From NCBI GenBank assembly GCA_934572325.1, contig CAKTKT010000044.1, forward strand, positions 1 to 15,642: DNA of 15,642 nucleotides, given 5' to 3'. Shown here piece by piece: positions 12,982 to 15,642 of this stretch; position 1 is the stretch's first letter; each line of letters starts with the position of its first letter. This DNA comes from an uncultured Oscillospiraceae bacterium. Lineage in GTDB: Bacteria; Bacillota; Clostridia; Oscillospirales; Oscillospiraceae. Below the pieces are notes generated by a model. That model did no database searches. It saw only the letters and a list, made by a program, of their open reading frames with translations, and had not been told where the DNA came from. The position numbers and the translations under genes were made by a program.

Positions 12982-14482
12982 CAAGCCCGAGATCACCGAA
13001 GAGCTTGAGGTAAATATCTACATTTCCGTCTTTATCGACCTCGATTTTCTGCACAATCTGTTTTAGCTGTGCATTTGTCATTTTGCGCACATCGGGAATA
13101 TCCTCTATGGCTTTGAATGTATGGTTAAGTATGTGTTCTAGCTGCTCGCCCTTGGTTAAGTTATAGGATACCATTTTGAGCTCGTTTTCAAGCCGATCTA
13201 TCTCCTGCCTCATACCTCCGATCTTTTCATTTAGCTCTTTTCTTGTGATGAGGTCATCGGTGTACATGTCCATATATTTCTGACGGGATTTTTTAAGTTT
13301 TGCTAGCTGTGCGTTTAATTGCTTTTCATATTCAAGATTCTCATCCTTGGCTTTGTATGCCCGCTGAAATTCGCCGACTACATAGTGAATCACATTTTTC
13401 TTTGAAGCAAGGAGATTATTAAAGTACTCCTGAAGTACGTCAATGAGTTCATCCTCGTCTACCGTTACAGCGTTAGGGCAGCTATCAGCACCCTTGCCGT
13501 TGTGACCGGAGCAGACCCAGCGCACATATGTGTTCTTATAGGTACGCACTGTGCGCCGGAAAGACCAGCCGCACTCCTTGCATTTGACGAGTGTTGAGAA
13601 TAGATACTTGTTGCTCTGACGTTCCTTGTCAACTTTAAAGACTTGTCCGCGACCTGCCATTATCTGCTGAGCTTTTTCTATCTCTTCGGGAGAGATTATT
13701 TGAAGCTCAGGTCGATCGACTACCATCCATTCTGTTTCATCCTTATCTACACGTTGACCGGTAAGAAAGTCTGAAACCTCCTGTTTGCCGTTGATGACTT
13801 TACCGGTGTACAGTTCGTTTGCAAGTATCCGGCATATGGCGTTCTGACTCCACTGGCAGCCGCGTTTTGTCTTTAGCCCGCGCTCATTGAGCATTATGGA
13901 TATTTTTGCTGCGCCGTATCCCTCGTTGTTATACCATTGGAATATCTGCCGAATGACATCTGCCTCTTCTTGGTTGATCGTGAGATTGAAATAGTCTCCG
14001 ATAGTCTTATCGTAGCCGTATACTATATTCGGAACACGTCCTTTCTCGGCGTTCATTTTCTTGCCGAACTTCACGCGCTTGGAGGTGTTGGCGCTTTCTT
14101 CCTGCGCAAGCGCCCCGAAGATTGTTAGGACGAATTCACTATTGCCCATGCTTGTCATGTTTGCAGTGAGGAACTGTGTTTCTATGCCAAGGGATTTGAG
14201 CTTTCGGATATTTTGAAGGAGATCGACAGTGTTGCGCGCAAACCTTGATATGTCCTTCACGACGACCATGTCAAATATACCGTGTTCGGCATCAGACATC
14301 ATCTGCAAGAATTCTTTTCTGTTTTTAATTTTTGTGCCGGAGAGCCCTTCATCGGCGTATAGCCGTACAAGATTATCACCTGTGCGTTTTGTGTACTCGG
14401 CGAAGAACGTTTTCTGGGCTTCCAGACTGTTGAGCTGATCTTCCTTGTCTGTGGATACACGGCAGTAAGCAGCAATGTTCAT
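12947..14482 (-). CDS. Large serine recombinase (site-specific integrase/resolvase family)
   Basis: This 511-aa DNA recombinase has an N-terminal serine recombinase catalytic domain with the YCRVSTD motif: nucleophile S10 and neighbouring R8. The downstream arginine motif is DISRFARN, with R80 and R83. A Recombinase (PF07508-like) domain follows at about 155-275, then a zinc-ribbon pattern with C301, C304, C324 and C335, then a coiled coil of about 375-440, as in integrases of phages and conjugative or mobilisable elements. All key residues are intact. It is distinctly more A+T-rich than most of the window. GAGAGGT lies eight bases ahead of the ATG. No relaxase, cargo or phage structural genes are visible, so it is either a minimal element or the remnant of a larger one. 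A developmental recombinase (skin-element type) is an alternative. Confidence 0.93.
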   Translation of the reverse strand: MNIAAYCRVSTDKEDQLNSLEAQKTFFAEYTKRTGDNLVRLYADEGLSGTKIKNRKEFLQMMSDAEHGIFDMVVVKDISRFARNTVDLLQNIRKLKSLGIETQFLTANMTSMGNSEFVLTIFGALAQEESANTSKRVKFGKKMNAEKGRVPNIVYGYDKTIGDYFNLTINQEEADVIRQIFQWYNNEGYGAAKISIMLNERGLKTKRGCQWSQNAICRILANELYTGKVINGKQEVSDFLTGQRVDKDETEWMVVDRPELQIISPEEIEKAQQIMAGRGQVFKVDKERQSNKYLFSTLVKCKECGWSFRRTVRTYKNTYVRWVCSGHNGKGADSCPNAVTVDEDELIDVLQEYFNNLLASKKNVIHYVVGEFQRAYKAKDENLEYEKQLNAQLAKLKKSRQKYMDMYTDDLITRKELNEKIGGMRQEIDRLENELKMVSYNLTKGEQLEHILNHTFKAIEDIPDVRKMTNAQLKQIVQKIEVDKDGNVDIYLKLFGDLGLDENILISHNRT

Positions 14483-14524
14483 ACAGAAACCTCTCAGTTA
14501 TAATAAATCATTCTGTTACTACGT

Positions 14525-14533
14525 ATTATACCA
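14525..14533 (-). promoter_or_regulatory. Extended -10 promoter of the recombinase gene
   Basis: On the minus strand TGG-TATAAT (14525-14533) is a consensus extended -10, 42 bases ahead of the recombinase start. A TTGCTG lies 19 bases further upstream, a weak -35 at long spacing. Confidence 0.65.
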
Positions 14534-14575
14534 CAGGAATGAAAGAAAGCAGCAATAATAGCAGTGAACTCTGAA

Positions 14576-14752
14576 TTAAACAAAGTCTACTGCCATTTGC
14601 AAATTATCTTCAGCCTGCTTATCAAGTTCGCGCTGAATGGCGGCTTCAACTTTAGCGCGGTTAACGTCAATCATGATTTTAAGGACGACTTCGGCGGACA
14701 GTGCCGGCGGGTTTGGATCATGAATACGGTAGTTGAGCGTTCGCTTTTTCAA
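14576..14752 (-). CDS. Small TTG-start ORF upstream of the recombinase (58 aa)
   Basis: This 58-aa ORF starts at TTG 14752 and ends at TAA 14576, 93 bases ahead of the recombinase. It begins MKKRTLNYRIHDPNPP and ends in a charged helical part. A purine-rich GGAAGGGGG site lies about ten bases ahead of the TTG, and an in-frame TAG upstream leaves no ATG or GTG alternative. The pattern LNYRIHDPNPP followed by a helical, Lys/Glu-rich tail resembles short proteins that I recall seeing next to recombinases in clostridial mobile elements; that is from memory, not checked. It could be a recombination directionality factor or a regulator, but nothing in the sequence proves a function. Confidence 0.65.
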   Translation of the reverse strand: MKKRTLNYRIHDPNPPALSAEVVLKIMIDVNRAKVEAAIQRELDKQAEDNLQMAVDFV

Positions 14753-14799
14753 TATGGCACCGCCCCCTTCCTCTATCTAATCTTTATGTGCTGGGCTTG

Positions 14800-14824
14800 A
14801 AAAAAAGACGATAAGAATATCGTC
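14800..14824 (-). terminator. Rho-independent terminator of the broken gene
   Basis: On the minus strand GACGATA/TATCGTC around a 4-base loop is followed by seven T's. The stop codon of the fragment at 14823 overlaps the stem. It separates the fragment from the small ORF and recombinase downstream. Confidence 0.85.
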
Positions 14825-14959
14825 ATATTCCCTCAATCTTCAAGTTGCTTTTGCGAAACAGCTCCGTCTGCGTATCAAAGCTCACCACTCCCGCACCGCT
14901 GTCCGTATTGGTCAGCATATAAAACGTGTCAATATATATCGCACACGCCAAGCTCCTGA
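14823..14959 (-). pseudogene. 3' fragment of a disrupted gene
   Basis: An open minus-strand frame encodes about 44 residues, including YIDTFYMLTNTDSGAGVVSF and ending NLKIEGI at the TGA at 14823, immediately followed by a good terminator. No start codon with a ribosome binding site is present. Its upstream end meets MITE copy B at 14960. The segment looks like the last blade or strand pair of a secreted beta-rich protein, but I do not recognise the family. Removing the element plus one CTGA copy (243 bases, a multiple of three) joins the frame to an open stretch on the far side (about 15203-15310) for roughly 35 more codons, up to a stop. Confidence 0.45.
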
Positions 14960-15198
14960 GTAACCGCTGATTAAATACGTCAGATGGCTGGGCGAGAAAT
15001 AGTGTGATGAATCACACTGTTTCATCAAATGCCGTCAGGCTCGCCGCTTGCGCGGCAACCGCCTGACATGGCGAATAATTTATTCGGCTGATAAAATGAG
15101 CTTTTTGCAGGAATACTTTGTGTATTTCAAAAAAAGCTCATGAAATCAGACGGGAAATTATCCGTTCAGACGCTGACAGCTATTTATTCAGCGGTTAC
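14960..15198 (+). mobile_element. MITE copy B, 239 bp, CTGA target duplication
   Basis: The same 239-bp element as copy A, with about six base differences and no indels. It is flanked by CTGA at 14956-14959 and 15199-15202. Copy B keeps one stem that copy A has lost: TGAGCTTTTT (15097-15106) pairs perfectly with AAAAAGCTCA (15131-15140). The AAATAGTGTGAT hairpin carries one change that is a U-G wobble in the plus-strand RNA. Its insertion lies at the 5' end of the gene fragment at 14823-14959 and about 200 bases ahead of the Fur-family promoter. Confidence 0.88.
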
Positions 15199-15202
15199 CT
15201 GA

Positions 15203-15395
15203 ATCCAAGCTGGGGTAGGTATTTCCTCGGCAGCGTAGCCAAGGACGGTTTCGCGCGGCTTTTCCCTTTATATTCATGCTTGAGTTTCAAGTTTTTTCGG
15301 TGCCTGGCTTGTCAGCGAAGCTCTGTCGAGCGCTCGGAGGCATGGGCTGCCAAGAGGTTTTTTGACAAAATTTTTGTGCAAGCCCTTTGTGGCTG
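15203..15395. other. Non-coding stretch with no recognised feature
   Basis: Between MITE copy B and the Fur-family promoter I see no gene with a convincing start and ribosome binding site on either strand. A plus-strand open frame across it begins inside the MITE and lacks coding character. The minus strand has a short open stretch contiguous in frame with the fragment at 14823-14959 if the MITE is removed. Confidence 0.5.
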
Positions 15396-15423
15396 TTGAC
15401 AAAGAGACAGATATGGATATAAT
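15396..15423 (+). promoter_or_regulatory. Strong promoter of the Fur-family gene
   Basis: Perfect TTGACA (15396-15401), a 16-base spacer and perfect TATAAT (15418-15423), 46 bases ahead of the ATG. Confidence 0.85.
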
Positions 15424-15436
15424 GAAGTAGATGAAA

Positions 15437-15451
15437 GAATAAGACTTATTC
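15437..15451 (+). promoter_or_regulatory. 7-1-7 palindrome, candidate Fur/PerR-type box
   Basis: GAATAAG-A-CTTATTC is a perfect 7-1-7 inverted repeat located between the promoter and the ribosome binding site. Fur-family boxes (Fur, PerR, Zur) have the same 7-1-7 geometry with A/T-rich arms, and four of seven half-site positions agree with the PerR half-site TTATAAT. It fits autorepression by the product of the gene it precedes. Confidence 0.55.
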
Positions 15452-15469
15452 CTGCAAGGAGGGGCTGCA

Positions 15470-15642
15470 ATGCCTAAATATGCAGAGGATATATTGGCTG
15501 CCGTAACGGAGCTTCAGCGGCATCCAACGGCAGAGCAGGTGTTTATGGAGATGAAGAAGGAGCACCCCAGCATCGCCATTGGCACCGTGTATAAGCATCT
15601 GAACGCCTTGGCGGAGGAGGGTCTGCTGCACCGCATCACGGA
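15470..15642 (+). CDS. Fur-family transcriptional regulator (PerR-like), 5' part
   Basis: The first 57 codons are seen; the gene runs off the window. The N-terminal winged-helix shows the family pattern HPTAEQVFMEMKKEHPSI followed by the recognition-helix region IGTVYKHLNALAEEGLL, as in PerR and Fur proteins, which bind metal and repress peroxide-stress or metal-uptake genes. The PerR/Fur/Zur distinction depends on C-terminal ligands that are not visible. AAGGAGGGG lies five bases ahead of the ATG at 15470. In anaerobic clostridia such a gene is often followed by rubrerythrin or another oxygen-defence gene. Confidence 0.85.
   Translation, partial: MPKYAEDILAAVTELQRHPTAEQVFMEMKKEHPSIAIGTVYKHLNALAEEGLLHRIT

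Noticed and set aside
15118..15399. Plus-strand 93-codon frame
   Set aside because: It begins inside MITE copy B, has no ribosome binding site and no recognisable protein character.
1..15642. CRISPR array, riboswitch or phage structural genes
   Set aside because: No regularly spaced direct repeats, no riboswitch core that I recognise, and no phage head, tail or packaging genes are seen.

Overview
The window reads as chromosome of a G+C-rich, endospore-forming Clostridia lineage, most likely an Oscillospirales gut bacterium. This rests on stage II sporulation protein R and SpoVT-type genes, clostridial lipoprotein and Ig-like surface protein styles, AAAGGAGG-type ribosome binding sites, sigma-A-like promoters and heavy G/C third positions in most genes. 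Genus-level assignment is inference.

Layout. Positions 1-169 hold two minus-strand tRNA genes (Gly-TCC then Arg-TCT in transcription order) with a shared promoter. Positions 315-1922 encode a membrane-anchored Ig-domain surface protein (minus). A plus-strand block follows: a GH13 alpha-glucosidase overlapping or abutting ispE, then spoIIR, then a fumarylacetoacetate hydrolase-family enzyme. The ispE/spoIIR junction carries a long hairpin and a forespore-type promoter candidate. Positions 6373-10649 are a minus-strand block: a PAP2 phosphatase with a long disordered tail, a lipoprotein, and separately promoted M48 protease. Positions 10650-11199 are a roughly 550-base non-coding region packed with small mobile elements. 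Then come spoVT (minus) and a C-terminally truncated SxxK serine hydrolase (minus).

Positions 12.6-14.8 kb are more A+T-rich and contain a large serine recombinase, a short previously unlisted TTG-start ORF (58 aa) just upstream of it, and a small ORF overlapping its 3' end. This looks like an acquired recombinase module. It is followed by the remains of a gene whose 5' part abuts a mobile element, and the window ends in the first 57 codons of a Fur-family regulator with a strong promoter and a 7-1-7 palindrome in its leader.

The most notable find is a family of tiny non-autonomous elements (MITEs). Two copies of exactly 239 bp (10904-11142 and 14960-15198, about six differences) have GTAACCGCTGA terminal inverted repeats and perfect 4-bp target duplications (TTAA and CTGA). 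A third, 110-bp member (10688-10797) lies in reverse orientation, with diverged but mutually matching ends and its own 4-bp duplication (TTTC). It shares only the subterminal blocks with the other two. No transposase for the family is visible in the window.
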